Positions 31,016 to 42,099 of a stretch of 64,000 nt of DNA are shown here, one piece after another. Origin of the DNA: Lepidostoma basale. Lineage: Eukaryota > Arthropoda > Insecta > Trichoptera > Lepidostomatidae. Under the pieces are notes generated by a model. It had not been told where the DNA came from. It did not search any database and saw only the letters and a list, made by a program, of their open reading frames with translations. Position 1 is the stretch's first letter, and the number at the start of each line of letters is the position of its first letter. The DNA lies in contig JAHDVF020000840.1 in the NCBI GenBank assembly GCA_022606425.2, positions 310,001 to 374,000 of the forward strand. Reading direction: 5' to 3'. The position numbers and the translations under genes are program-made.

Positions 31016-31032
31016 CACACACTTAGGTAAAA
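31001..31032. repeat. Perfect small palindrome
   Basis: TTACCTAAGTGTG and CACACTTAGGTAA arms with a short TTTCACA centre, at the 5' boundary of LINE-E. Confidence 0.7.
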
Positions 31033-31280
31033 TGTTTCTATTAAAACACAGATATGTCCATTTTAATACTAGCCTGAATGAAGTAAATAATTTTCATAAA
31101 AAATTTGAATGCACAAAAAAGTGTTTTCATTTTTATAAACAAGATACAATTTAAAAAAAAATTACATCCCAGAAAAAAAGTATAATATAAAGAATAACAC
31201 ATCAAAGTTCTACTAGTAATTAAATAAAAAAAAACGCAATATAAACCATTTCGTAAGTGCTAAGCTAGCTTATTAATTTA

Positions 31281-32221
31281 ACTAACTAACTAACTAACTC
31301 TCCCCGAAGGAGTAGGCAGAAAGAATGGACTGTCACACTTTAACCGATGCTGCACTCCATCGGAATGAGAAGTGGTGTGATGGGTTGCGAACCTCATCGC
31401 CACTAATAGGCATCTCCCGCGCACACTTCGATCGTCCAACATCCATAAAATAAATCTAATACAAATACTATAAAATGCAATGATATGAATTTTATTTTAT
31501 TTATTATTAAGGGTAACATACAGCGATAACAATAACATATATATAATAAAACATTTGGAATAATTAAAATAAGGCCAATTACATGCTACCAGAAACATAA
31601 AATAATAGTTAACAATTAACAAATGATATTGTGAAACGAGATTTAGTTTACCTAAGTCAAAATAAGGTTTACATAATATTTAAGAGTTAAAATACTTATA
31701 GTACTGGAAATAAAAAATGAAATTAAGATAAATAAAAAAAAGTAATGTACGAGTATGATAATATCATGGAACATCGTGGTCGCATCCACGCCGAAATGTT
31801 TAAAAATAATTTAACACAAAATGTTCTTTTGAGATGGTGCACATACTCGTATTGTCTATTTAATATATGTTCCACGTATTCACAGTTATTTATAAATTAG
31901 CAGTAATTAGGCACTTAAAACAAACCAACACCAGTAAGAACTTTAAAATAATATTGAATAAATTATTAAAATTCTAATTGGAACAAATGAAAAATTTATT
32001 TTTACACCTGTCAAATTTTTTTATTATATATAAACGAAAAACTTGCATCATTTTAACATCAAAACAGTACTAACTTATTACGTGTCCCAATTAACTATTA
32101 TAAAGTGCGGCAACAATCAAATTGACCAAAACAATTCACTTATACATGAAATATCTCCAAATTTACGGGAGCACCACATGAACTAAACCAAATTTTCAAA
32201 ATCAGAACCAATATTCTGCTA
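31281..32221 (-). mobile_element. N1, near full length, with insert
   Basis: (CTAA)n at 31280-31298, the LINE-A-like terminus (with a small deletion), the N1 body to 31486, an insert, and the rest of N1 (AATTTAACACAAAATGTTCT to TTTTCAAAATCAG, 31805-32205). ATTAATTTA at 31272-31280 and 32222-32230 is a likely TSD. Extends about 15 bp further 5' than 8628-9377. Confidence 0.75.
31487..31800 (-). mobile_element. Insert in N1, probable LINE 3' UTR
   Basis: Interrupts N1 relative to 8628-9377. The left side is TTTTATTTTATTTATTATT, a tail-like run on the minus strand; the interior includes AATAAAACATTTGG, resembling the 3' UTR of LINE-H. No coding part. Confidence 0.45.
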
Positions 32222-32294
32222 ATTAATTTATCTACTATAAACATATATAATAATAATATAAAAAACGTTTCATATGGTGTGCGCATTAATATTG

Positions 32295-32600
32295 TTAATT
32301 GATATTTCTCGAATAATTGCGTAAATTTTCACGTTTGGTAGCGAAATGTATTTTGGGATCTTGGGAAGATCCATGTAGCTCGTCCTTCTGGACCAATGTT
32401 AATTACCCTGAAGATGAAGACTGTAACGATCTCCGAATCGTCGGTCCAAGAAGACGAGCTACACGAATTGTATCAAGATTCCAAAATACCTACATATTGA
32501 TATTTCTCGGTAGAAGTTCATTGTGAATATTGAAAATAAAAATACAATAATAAAAACTGGGCGAAGCCATAAAATAAGTGAAATTAAACAATTACAGTTA
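32295..32600. repeat. Hairpin repeat with P2 outer sequence
   Basis: Left arm TTTTGGGATCTTGGGAAGAT and TAGCTCGTCCTTCTGGACC pair imperfectly with GGTCCAAGAAGACGAGCTA (32441-32459) and CAAGATTCCAAAATA. Right flank TTCTCGGTAGAAGTTCATTG and GGGCGAAGCCATAAAATAAG is P2-type. Confidence 0.55.
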
Positions 32601-32689
32601 AAAATAAAACAATAGCAGTTAAAAAATTTAAGGATTTAATATTTTTTTAAATTTATTTTCACTATATATATATGATAATATAAACTAGC

Positions 32690-32765
32690 TCGCAGCATAG
32701 CTTTAAGCACCATACAAAAATCATACCTGTGTGGCCGTAGCCTACGATTTTTAAACTAGATTCCA
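32690..32765. repeat. Unclassified repeat (GCTCGCAGC motif), copy 2
   Basis: Partner of 16120-16260; see shared GCTCGCAGC..TAGCT..AAGCACCA and CTGTGTGG blocks. Surroundings are AT-rich with no further resemblance. Confidence 0.45.
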
Positions 32766-32984
32766 GTAATAACATATATTTAATGAAATTCTAAATAATC
32801 TAAGCTTAGTTTTGTACAAAATTACTAGTAATATAAATTATTATTATAAAATAAAAAATATTTAGAATTAATTATTATTATTATGAATAATCAAATGATT
32901 TAAATAAACATTGATAATTCTGAGGGAAAAAATATTTTAGAATTGAGCAGATTCACAATGTTTCCTTTACAAATATTCCTTGAA

Positions 32985-33215
32985 ATTTAACTTTTTCTTT
33001 TTTATAAAATTGGTGTACACAACACTTACATTAAAAATATTAAATTACATAGACATGTTTCGGACAACCAGTCATTCTTCTTGAAGAAAACGACATTGTC
33101 CGAAACATGTCTATGTAATTAATTTTTTTTTAATGTAAGTGTTGTATATACAAAGTATATTAAAAAGAAATAAAACATCTACAACACAAAGTATGGCGAA
33201 TATAGAACAAATTCC
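32985..33215. repeat. P3 fold-back, compact copy
   Basis: 25-bp perfect inner arms at 33043-33067 and 33096-33120 (core ACATGTTTCGGACAA / TTGTCCGAAACATGT), 28-bp loop. Outer pairs: ACACAACACTTACATTAA with TTAATGTAAGTGTTGTAT, ending in ACAAAGTATGGCGAATATAG on the right. Confidence 0.75.
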
Positions 33216-33950
33216 TTGAAATTCTTTAATAGTTTAATTTGAATTCCAAAGTTTGTCTTTTCTTCTATAAATAAATAGTAGAAATGATAAAATTTTCTTA
33301 CACACCTATTTTTGGTGACAAAATTCTTGTATGTCGAGAGGAAATTAAAATATGATACGTTTATAAAAATAAGAGCATTTTCGATTTTTTTCTTCATAAA
33401 ATGCCTAAAAAGTTTCTTCAGTAGAATATTTTTTTTTATGAAGATCGCAATACGCTATTAATTATAAATCTTTTTATCTCTATTTATTGGTATTTTACGG
33501 TGAATTAAATATGTTTACTAAATTATAAATTATTCATTTTTATTTTTTATCGATACCGTTTTAAAAATATCAAATTTGCGCAGTTATTTGATATAACCTC
33601 AAAATCGCCTTAAATAATTTGCGCACACAAATGAAAAATACAAAGTAGCGCCTTGAAAAATAACAACCACTTCGTAGTTATTTAAAACGTAATATTTTTC
33701 AAATGTTTTTCATTTTCTCGAAGACTCGGTGGGAAGGGGAGGGAAATGCTCGGGGTGAACTCTTCCCAATGTGTGGGAGGGAGATGGGGAGAAATCTTCG
33801 AAAATTGAAATATAAATAATACAAAGCGGTACCCCAGTGCAGGGCCCGCCCGCCCCTCGTCCTTCCGAGTTCTCAACTACCAATTCAACAAAAATGTTGT
33901 GAGTGAAAAAATAATATCGCGTGCTAAACAATTTCTATATAATAAAGTAA
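33215..33950. other. Unique DNA
   Basis: No gene. A purine-rich, GC-richer block at 33715-33870 (GGGAAGGGGAGGGAAATGCT) stands out from AT-rich flanks. Confidence 0.4.
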
Positions 33951-34375
33951 TTTGTACGGCTGCGAGACATGGTGCCTATCCGAAAGGGATAAGCGGAGAC
34001 TAGAGGCTTTTGAGATGTGGTCCTATAGAAGACTCTTTGGAATTTCCTGGAGAGACCACATCACGAATGAGGAAGTTCTTCAAGGAATCGAAGGAGGAAG
34101 GCACTTGCTCAGGACCTTGTCCGAAAGGCGTGCAAGATGGATCGGCCATGTAATACGTCAAGAAGGTCTCTTGCATGCCATAATGGAGGGTATGATCGAG
34201 GGGACAAACTCTAGGGGACGCCCACGCCGAGAGTACCTGGAGGACCTGTTGGTGGACGTACGCTGCCGATCTCAAAAGAGCCGCACAAGACAGGGAAAAA
34301 TGGAAGAGAATAATGGAGGAAATTGCTGCAAACCAATCCCAGGATTGAAACCAGAGAAGAGAAGTAATTTCAACA
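33950..34375 (+). mobile_element. LINE-I C-terminal fragment
   Basis: Plus strand encodes MYGCETWCLSERDKRRLEAF, EMWSYRRLFGISWRDHITNE, LSERRARWIGHVIRQ and RGRPRREYLEDLLVDVRC, then a frameshift near 34262 and NPRIETREE-like codons in another frame. RTE clade; 5'-truncated after RT. Longest LINE-I copy here. Confidence 0.8.
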
Positions 34376-34379
34376 AAAA

Positions 34380-34744
34380 ACCTACAAAACTCGATGGAAA
34401 TATAAACTACATTTATCGGATGTGGGTCCGAAAAAACAATATACCAGTATGTGGGTCCTAATATGGAATAATGAAGTTTTTCCCATGATTTAATTCAGTT
34501 ACATTGAAATGTTACGAATATAGTTCAGTTCTCTGGAAGATAAATATATAATAAACACGAAGAGATTAATAAACTCACACAAGTTGAATTACTCTTTTAG
34601 TATTGAAACAAAAATCGATTATCATAGAAAATTATATTTCTCACTGCAAATTAATTATCTGCATTATGAATTGCTTTAAAATACAAAAAAGGTGGATATG
34701 TTTCTGATATAAATTAGGGTTGTAAATATAAAAATATTTCTCAA
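34380..34744. other. AT-rich DNA
   Basis: Nothing supported. Confidence 0.4.
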
Positions 34745-35085
34745 ACATACAAACCATGACGCCGTTTCCTCGCAGGGGTAGGCAGAGATGATGGACCGCC
34801 ACATTATTCTATCCTGGCAAACCTCTCTCTAGAATTCTCCACATACATACAACGAGTCATACACGCACGTCGATTCCTCCACCTTCTAACATGACCAACC
34901 TTTAAAGATTGATTAATTTGGTCATGCCATGTTTTCTTCGGTCTGCCTCGACTCCGTACTCTATTTACATCATTAACTTTCTTAACCATTATTTCACCAT
35001 CCATGCGTTCCATATGTCCGAACCATCCCAGCGATCCTTTCATAATTCTGTTTATAATACCTTCTTCCTCTCTACATTCCATTTT
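34745..35085 (-). mobile_element. LINE-A' 3' end
   Basis: Terminus CCATGACGCCGTTTCCTCGC; minus frame (35082 to 34804) encodes INRIMKGSLGWFGHMERM, VKKVNDVNRVRSRGRPKKTW and RRWRNRRACMTRCM. The VRSRGRP variant groups it with LINE-A'. Tail reduced to a few AAAC/AAC-like units. Confidence 0.7.
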
Positions 35086-35207
35086 TAATATTAAAAATAT
35101 ATCACATATACATTAGATTATATGAAAAATCAATGTTATAAATATTAATCAAGAATCACTTGATAGGACCATTTAAAATATTATCGTTCTTAATTTAAAT
35201 TTTCTCT

Positions 35208-35845
35208 TCTTCTTCTTCTTCACTTTTGATAGACTCAGGGGTCTGTTATTTCAGGCGAGTCCTCTTGAGACGCTGAACTCCAGCTTTCTCTCCACCGTTT
35301 TGGGGGTCTTCCTGGTCGGCGTTGTCTGTTTGGCATTCCATGGAGAGCTATGTGTGGTATCCTATTTGAGCTCATCCTTTCTACGTGTTGATGCCAGTAT
35401 CACCGTCTTTGACGTCCCCATCTGACCACATCTTCGACCTCGCAGATTTCTCGGATTGCTGTATTCCTAACTCGATCACGTAGGGTCTTGCCAGCTATAG
35501 CGCGGAGTGTTTTCATCTCGGTTGTCCTAAGCATGCTCTTTGTCTTGGCAGTGTCTGCCCTCGATTCAATGCCATATGTGAGGATTGGTCGCACACAGGT
35601 CTTATAGATGCGCACCTTGCTGTCAGCCCTCATGTCCTTGTTTCTCCATATGACATCTTTCAGGCAGCCTACAACTGCTGCAGCCCTATCCACCTGTGAC
35701 CTTACTTCTCTGGGGAGGTCATTAGAGCTGATTGCTTCGCTTCCGAGATATCTGAATAGGTCCACCTGTTCAATTTCCTCCTGGCGTACGGAGATTATTA
35801 GAATAATATTATTAGAAACGTTATTATTAGAATAATATTCCACTT
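35208..35845 (-). mobile_element. LINE-C, longest copy
   Basis: Minus strand 35843-35400 encodes EEIEQVDLFRYLGSEAISSN, REVRSQVDRAAAVVGCLKDV, RPILTYGIESRADTAKTKSM and KTLRAIAGKTLRDRVRNTAI, then EVEDVVRWGRQRR and, after a frame slip, YWHQHVERMSS and the GGAGAGAAAGCTGGAGTTCA terminus with (TTC)n at 35208-35222. It lacks the RT catalytic block. Confidence 0.8.
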
Positions 35846-35847
35846 AG

Positions 35848-35960
35848 GTATATGGCTTCGGCCGTTTTCAGTTTGCTTCAGCTTGCTGCTACCAAAAGAT
35901 GGCAGCGAGCCACCGAAACTGGACGAAGCCATAAATCTAAGTAAATTTTAACTAAATATA
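35848..35960. repeat. P2 fold-back copy
   Basis: TATGGCTTCGGCCGTTTTCA (35851) mirrors ACTGGACGAAGCCATAA (35918). Loop GATGGCAGCGAGCCACCGAA. Outer right GTAAATTTTAACTAAATATA. Confidence 0.65.
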
Positions 35961-35967
35961 TATTATA

Positions 35968-36292
35968 AAATACTAACTAACTTAACTAAAGGGTAGGCAT
36001 ATAATATAATGGACTGCCACACTTTAACCGATGCGGCACTCCATCCTTCTCTTTTCGCCCCGCGGGACGGGACCGGGACGCGGTGTGATGGGTTGCGAAC
36101 CTCATCGCCACCAATAAACATCTCCCGCGCACACTTCGATCATAAAACATCCACAAAATAAATCTTAAACAAATAATATAAAATTCAATGATATAAAATA
36201 AAATAACACAATAAAAATAATTTAACACAAAATGTTCTTTTTAGATGGTACAGAGACGGCGTGATGGTTAGTTAGTTAGTTAGTTAGTTAAT
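35968..36292 (-). mobile_element. N1 with tails at both ends
   Basis: From the left, CTAA-like tail, N1 terminus and body on the minus strand to AATGTTCTTTTTAGATGGTA (36249). It then switches to the plus-strand N1/LINE-A end: GAGACGGCGTGATGG and (TTAG)n at 36265-36290. Inverted junction without intervening sequence. Confidence 0.7.
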
Positions 36293-36929
36293 AAATATTT
36301 GTTAATTTAAACTGTTCAATTATGTTAGTCAATGATATTACTTTTAAATGTACTAATTGTTTTTGTATAAACCAACCTTAATGTATTGTTACTTGTATGA
36401 CACATAACACTCCATGGTGAATGTGTCAAATAAATAAACATAAAAAAAAATTACATCTGTCAAAATTATTATATTAAGAAAAAAATATTTTGGATATTTG
36501 AGAACATTCAAAATTTCGTTGAAATATATTTTTTAAGTTACCCCTAGCCAGAACTCACCTTGCCCCCTCAGGTGAGCAAGGGTGTGGATGGGTTTATTTT
36601 AAAAGAAGGGGATTGTTATTGAATCACTTTAAACCAACTGAGGAGGTTTTCATTGCTAAATTTCGCTTGTCTTCGGATTTATCAATTTCTATTATTCATG
36701 CCTGCAATTCTTTTCGCCCGCGAAAAGGAGGAGTCAGTAACACCTAATACTCAATGCTGACGTCATGGAACGATGGGTTCACTGCCATTTAAAGTGAAAG
36801 GGGCTCATTTTGACTTAATAAACGTGATAATGATTACATGTTATTCGTGATTATGAATTAAGTATGAATTCGATTCTTGAACAATTTTTTTTCTATCTTA
36901 TTAGGATGTCGAAGATTTCAAAATAATCC
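36292..36929. other. Mostly unique DNA with a CRE palindrome
   Basis: 36370-36432 looks like a LINE or mRNA-type 3' end (GTCAAATAAATAAAC then an A-run). 36540-36800 is non-repetitive; TGACGTCA at 36758-36765 is a full CRE, and CTCACCT...AGGTGAG (36556-36577) is a small inverted repeat. Candidate regulatory DNA only. Confidence 0.35.
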
Positions 36930-37305
36930 TTAAGTATGGAAGCGAAGCATGGAACTGGCAAAAGAAGGATGCAAATAAAATAAATGCAGTAGACATGAGA
37001 TCTCTTAGACGAATGTGTGATTACTCTGTGTATGATAGAGTGTCGAATGAAAATATAAGAAGTGAATGCGGTGCGAATGATGACGTTTCGAAAAAATAAT
37101 GAAAGGATCATTAAGATGGTTTGGACTTGTGGAAAGAATGAATGAAGAAAGAATGGTAAAAAAAAATTATTTGTTAACGATGTAAATGGAACTAGTGCAT
37201 GACATGATGTATGAATGTTTAGGAAGCGAGAGAAATATGTCAGGAAAGAAAAGTGTGGCAGTCCATTATTTCTGCCTACCCCTTCGGGGAGGTTAGTTAG
37301 TTAAT
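36930..37305 (+). mobile_element. LINE-A, deleted copy
   Basis: KYGSEAWNWQKKDANKINAV and RSLRRMCDYSVYDRVSNENI, frameshift, GSLRWFGLVERM, then a deletion that removes RGRPRKTWHDQ, and the terminus CCCTTCGGGGAGGTTAGTTA. Confidence 0.75.
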
Positions 37306-37612
37306 TTACATACTTAATTTTTTTATTATAATCGCAATAGTTTTCTCTTTAAAAAATTTTTATTGAATAATAAATGTATTATTTTCCTCGCGATAGTACC
37401 AGGGCTAAAAATAAATAAAACGAATACAGTATTGTGGGATTAATATCAAATTACCGTAACTTTAGATATTATTTGTGTTATTACCAGAGAATACGTGAAA
37501 CCTTTAAAGTTCCCGCCAACAAGTTTATTGATTGACACGTGTATTATTATCTCTGTTGACGGCTTCAGACCCGAGAGGCATAAAAATACAAAACAGCGCG
37601 AGCATGAAAATG
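37305..37612. other. AT-rich DNA
   Basis: No feature supported. Confidence 0.4.
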
Positions 37613-37614
37613 AC

Positions 37615-38190
37615 ATAGCAATTCTTCTTCTTCGATGGCCCTACAGTCCATATCGAGCCTTATCCTCCAGTATTCTTCTCCTCCAACTCCTCCTGTCCCC
37701 CGCTTCGACCCTCCAATCTGACACTCGTAACAATTTCGCTCCATCTCTCCCAACTTCATCCTTCCATTGCAGCCTTGATCGTCCAATTGGTATTCTATCA
37801 CCTGGGTGCCACTCCAGCAATCATTATGGGGTTCGTGATGACGGCATCCTCTGCACGTGACCGGCCCATCTCAGTCTATTCAGTCTGACCTGGGTGGAGA
37901 GACTGGGAGCTTTGTAAATATGGTACAGCTCGTAATTATACCGCACTCTCCAGCCTTCACCGTCATTCACAGGTCCCAGAATTCTGCGCAGTACCCTTCT
38001 CTCAAAAGTATCCAGTCGCTCTGCGGATTTTGCTGTCATTGTCCACGCCTTACATTCATAGGTCACTACTGTTCGGATAATTGTTTTATACAGGATGATT
38101 TTGGTTTTCCAGTGTACGTTTCTTGATTTGAGCGCTGGTAGTAGAGAGAAGAATGTTTTATTGCCAATTGTGGATTTTTTTTTATATAGC
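37615..38190 (-). mobile_element. LINE-L C-terminal fragment
   Basis: Minus strand 38192-37824 encodes GNKTFFSLLPALKSRNVHWK, TKIILYKTIIRTVVTYECKA, ERRVLRRILGPVNDGEGWRV, ELYHIYKAPSLSTQVRLNRL and RWAGHVQRMPSSRTP; the rest continues in another frame (RPIGRSRLQWKDEV-like). (TTC)n tail at 37622-37636. Complements the deleted copy at 38545-39640. Confidence 0.8.
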
Positions 38191-38252
38191 AATTACCTAT
38201 ATTAATTCTCATCACATGTGAAAGGTAGCTAATATATTATCATTTTATTCTG
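38190..38252 (-). mobile_element. SINE-T 3' fragment
   Basis: ATTCTCATCACATGTGAAAG, GTAGCTAATATATTATCATT and TTATT match the SINE-T body; no head. Confidence 0.6.
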
Positions 38253-38254
38253 CT

Positions 38255-38545
38255 ATATATGCCAGGGGATTCTTTGAGAATTCCGTCATCTTGGAGGCTA
38301 TCCATCTTTATGTTCCGGATCTTCGACAGCGTCAGCACAGACTGTTTCATCTCCCAGCATGCTGAACCAACCTGCCTCTGGTGATGCTGGTGAGAAGAGC
38401 AATCAAACTGCTGAACATGATCGCTTCGGAGATCGACGTCTTTCATATTCGTGAAAGTACGTTCAGAAGTATTCGAGTATCTTGTATTCCTAATGTCAAA
38501 TGGTATTATATATTTATTATATTTTACTTGTTCTAAATAGTATAA
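38255..38545. other. Unclassified, possibly repeat-derived
   Basis: 38260-38450 is more complex than its flanks (CTTGGAGGCTATCCATCTTT, GATCGCTTCGGAGATCGACG) and probably belongs to a LINE or another element on the minus strand, but I cannot place it. Confidence 0.35.
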
Positions 38546-39640
38546 CTACAATACTTAAAAACAGAATGGAACACTTTGCAGAAAACATAATCGGAGAGTA
38601 CCAGGCTGGGTTCAGAAGGAACAGATCAATAAGTGATCAATTGTTCACAGTAAGGCAGATCCTAGCAAAATGCTGAGAATTTTACGTCGATGTACATCAG
38701 TTGTTCATTGACTTCAAATAGGCTTATGATAGTATCAGTAGAGAGAAACTGTATGATGTACTGTTGAACTTCAAAATCCCTACGAAGTTAGTAAGACTGG
38801 TAAAAGCAACCATGGATAATACAAAATGTAGAGTCAAGATAGGAGGAGAGCTCACAGATAAATTCATGGTATCACAGGGCCTCAAACAAGGTGATGGTTT
38901 AACCCCAACACTTTTTAACCTGAGTTTGGAATATGCCATAAGGAAAACTTACCACCTTAACACGAATCCCAATACATACTTTCATAGCAGCCAGATCATA
39001 GGATATGCAGACGACCTTAACATTGTAGGAAGATCCCTAGCAGCCGTACACGAAGTATTTGAGCCTTTAGAGACAGCAGCCGAGGAGGTGGGTTTAGAGA
39101 TAAACGAAGAAAAGACAAAAATAATGAAACAAACCAGGAATGCAACCCATAACTTAAGGCGAACCATCAGATTCAAAGGTAGATACAACTTTAAGATGGT
39201 GGAAGACTTCACTTACCTGGGCTCGTCTATAACAAAAGAAAACGAAGATCACAAGGAAATCGAAAGAAGAATCACAATTGGTAACAAAACATTCTTCTCT
39301 CTGGAGAGTGCGGCATAATGACGAGCTGTACAATATTTACAAAGCTCCCAGTCTCTCCACACAAGTCAGACTGAATAGACTGAGATGGGCCGGTCACGTG
39401 CAGAGGATGCCGTCATCGCGAACCCCAAAAAGATTGCTGGAGTGGCACCCAGGTGGTAGAAGACCAATTGGACGACCAAGGCTGCGATAAGAGGATGAAG
39501 TTGGGAGAGATGGAGCAAGATTGTTAAGAGTGTCAGATTGGAGGGTCGAAGCAGAGAACAGGAGGAGTTGGAGGCGAAGAATACTGGAGGCTAAGGCTCG
39601 ATATGGGCTGTAGGGCCATCGAAGAAGAAGAAGAAATAGT
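38545..39640 (+). mobile_element. LINE-L reverse transcriptase copy
   Basis: RTE-clade ORF2. Plus strand from about 38545: RMEHFAENIIGEYQAGFRRN, DVHQLFIDFK then a stop in place of the residue before AYDSI, VSQGLKQGDGLTPTLFNLSL, IIGYADDLNIVGRSL (YADD) and MVEDFTYLGSSITKENEDHK. Two in-frame stops (about 38672 and 38718). At about 39300 a deletion of some 80 codons joins GNKTFFSL to WRVRHNDELYNIYKAPSL in another frame. The end is RPIGRPRLR, a stop, and (GAA)n at 39622-39634. Confidence 0.85.
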
Positions 39641-39649
39641 ATAAATACA

Positions 39650-39745
39650 TTTAGGTACACTATTATAATTGTTTGTAATATCTTTTGAGAAAATAAACTG
39701 ATTTGATTTGGTTTGATTTGATTTGATTTGATTTGATTTATTGAG
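39650..39745 (+). mobile_element. LINE 3' end with (GATTT)n tail
   Basis: TTGTTTGTAATATCTTTTGAG, AAAATAAACTGATTTGATTT followed by GATTT repeats to 39740. Homologous to the minus-strand end at 5800-5900. Only the 3' UTR is left. Confidence 0.6.
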
Positions 39746-39868
39746 ACGTAAATTCCGCATCAGACCAAAGACAGTGTCAGAATGACACTGTCATCGCCGG
39801 AAATCGAACCTTGGACCATTAATCGGCTGTCATAGCTGTTGTCACTCTGCCAAGAAAGTCGTCAAAGT
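39745..39868 (-). mobile_element. SINE-T copy
   Basis: Minus strand: CGACTTTCTTGGCAGAGTGA head, B box GGTTCGATTTC, body to ACGTCTCAATAAA. Its 3' side abuts the (GATTT)n array, so the usual TGGCGATAG body end is absent. Confidence 0.75.
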
Positions 39869-39869
39869 T

Positions 39870-40590
39870 TAACACTAATCTCTAGTCCCTGGAACTTTGT
39901 CTAATTTGAAAAAAAAAGAAGAGTGTTTTTATTCATTATAATTCTTCTATGTTAAAGCCAAGTTAATCAAAAATGAAATGACTTATCATTTCATCAAGTA
40001 ATTATTTGCTCCTATTTTTTTTTAATAACAGCCAGTAGTTTCGTTTAAAAAAAAAATGGTTGGCCAAAAAAGGTTTGGAACCTACGATAAATACTTTATC
40101 TTATATTTATATAGTCGTATTATATTATATGTATATAGTATTAACGACATTTTTTGTATCTGTTCACTTTATTTGCTTTCAAATTGAAATGCCAGTATGA
40201 AAGTTGTATCCAAAAAATATTTTTCATAATTATATGTTTAAAAGAAGTTTGCATCGAAAGGGGTCATTCCTACACATAGCGCAATAAATATGTATGTAAG
40301 TATATAGGAAATGTAGGTACCTTCTACTAGGTATTGTTGTATAAGGTGTTGAACACTTCACACTTCTCTGCCTCGAGAAAGTCAATCTAATTTGATAGAT
40401 TGTCTGAGTAAATAATGTATTTATAGAACATTTCAAAATAGAAGTTCCGCAGTATAAAATAAACACGGTGAGATGGTTCTAATAAATGATGAAATATACG
40501 TATAATCAATTCACAGTTTTTCCAAAGAGCACACAGAGAGGATAAACCGCCTTAGTTTGGAATGATTTTCTAAATCTAAATTCCGGTAAC
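39870..40590. other. AT-rich unique DNA
   Basis: Nothing coding recognised. Confidence 0.45.
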
Positions 40591-40598
40591 AAGTATGA

Positions 40599-41247
40599 CT
40601 AACTAACTAACTAACTAACTAACCATCACGCCGTCTCTCCGAAGGGGTAGGCAGAAATAATAGACTGCCACACTTTTCTTTCCTGACATATTTCTCTCGA
40701 TTCCTCAACATTCATACATCGTGTCATGCACGCGCGTCGATTTCTCTGACTTCTCACATGGCCTACATTCAATATTTGATTTATTTGATCGTGCCACGTT
40801 TTCCTCGGTCTTCTTCTATTTCTGGTTCCATTTACATCATTAACATATAATTTTTTACCATTCTTTCTTCATTCATTCTTACCATATGTCCAAACCATCT
40901 CAATGATCCTTTCATTATTTTGTTCATGACACCATCATTCGCACCGCATTCACTTCTTATATTTTCATTCGACACTCTATCATACACGTGAAATATGAAA
41001 TGCATGCGAAATGATCTGATGATGAATGTTAATAAGTCAAAGGTAATGATTTTTGAAAAGGAAGAAACCACGACAGTCTGCAACATTAGCGTGAATGGTG
41101 AAAATTTGGAGCAAGTAGTTGAGTTCGTGTATTTAGGTAGTATATTTACAAGAGATGGGCGAGTGGAGAGGGATATTGAAAGAAGGGTATGGGCAGGCGA
41201 CAAAGTGAATTGTGCACATAAAGTTGTCATCGCAAACAAACAAAAAT
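40599..41247 (-). mobile_element. LINE-A with 5' inversion (twin-priming structure)
   Basis: 3' part on the minus strand, 40599-40988: (CTAA)n, terminus, RGRPRKTW, FGHMVRMNEE, YDRVSNENIRSECGANDGV. From about 40989 the sequence turns to the plus strand and reads the upstream LINE-A segment: SKVMIFEKEETTTVCNISVN, EFVYLGSIFTRDGRVERDIE, VVIANKQ. About 60 codons between VIANK and VYDRV are missing. AAGTATGA at 40591-40598 and 41248-41255 encloses the whole structure, so it is one insertion. Confidence 0.85.
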
Positions 41248-41369
41248 AAGTATGAAATAGATAATATGCTTATTATAATAATGTACGATATTATCCTGAC
41301 ATTACTTAAAACCATTGCTCATGTATCATGCGAAAGATGGTGTATTTTTTTCACGTATCTTAAAAATGT

Positions 41370-41707
41370 CATACGGGGGGTGGTTGGCATTACAACGCCA
41401 CGCTTGTCAGACGGGTTGGCGAGGTGTCCTTCCACGTTGGCCTATGAATCAATATTTTTCACCGAGGTTGGTTACTCGATCTCTAACATTTTGCATAGTT
41501 TCGAGGGGAGACCAAAGTCGAGGAGGTGTGAATAGGTACTTGGGATCAGATCAATCCTCCAGCGTAGCATTGAGATCACCATGGTGTTAGCCATGTACCG
41601 CTTAACGAGTCAATAGGATCCCCCTTACTCCTCTTAACCTGGAAAAGTATGGGGGAGGCCTATGTCCAGCAGTGGACGACAACGGCTGTTTAAATAAGTA
41701 AAGAAAG
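41370..41707 (+). mobile_element. RTE 3' end of lepidopteran type, 13-bp TSD
   Basis: 338 bp ending CTTAACCTGGAAAAG, GGAGGCCTATGTCCAGCAG, GACGACAACGG and an AAATAAGTAAAG tail. ATCTTAAAAATGT is exact at 41357-41369 and 41708-41720. The 5' half contains GGGTTGGCGAGGTGTCC but no certain protein domain. Confidence 0.75.
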
Positions 41708-41899
41708 ATCTTAAAAATGTAGTTTTAAATTAATTGAAAGTTCAAATCAATCAATAAGGGACGTCAGTGAATAATTTTTTTTAATTTTATAAATTAAATA
41801 ATATAAAAGTAATAAAAAATGATATATTTTTTATTACTTTCGTATAAAAAATTGTACATCACTTGTGGTGTGATGTTAAAAAAGTATATATAATATAAA

Positions 41900-42000
41900 T
41901 ACATTTTTATTATTATAATAACCGACCAATTTCGCTCCAAGCGGACCTTCATCAGACTAACAAAGCAAACAAAATTATTTTGTTACCCTGTATAGCTGCA
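41900..42000. repeat. P5-like half copy
   Basis: On the minus strand: GTTAGTCTGATGAAGGTCCG, CTTGGAGCGAAATTGGTCGG. Shares the GAGCGAAA...GGT core of P5 and the CTGATGA-hairpin-GAAA order. Confidence 0.5.
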
Positions 42001-42099
42001 ACTAATAGAAGTATTTCATTTAGTTCCATTTTTATTCGGATACGATGCAAAAATATTGTTCAGCGCGATTCTAATAAAATTGATTTAAAAAAATACAAT

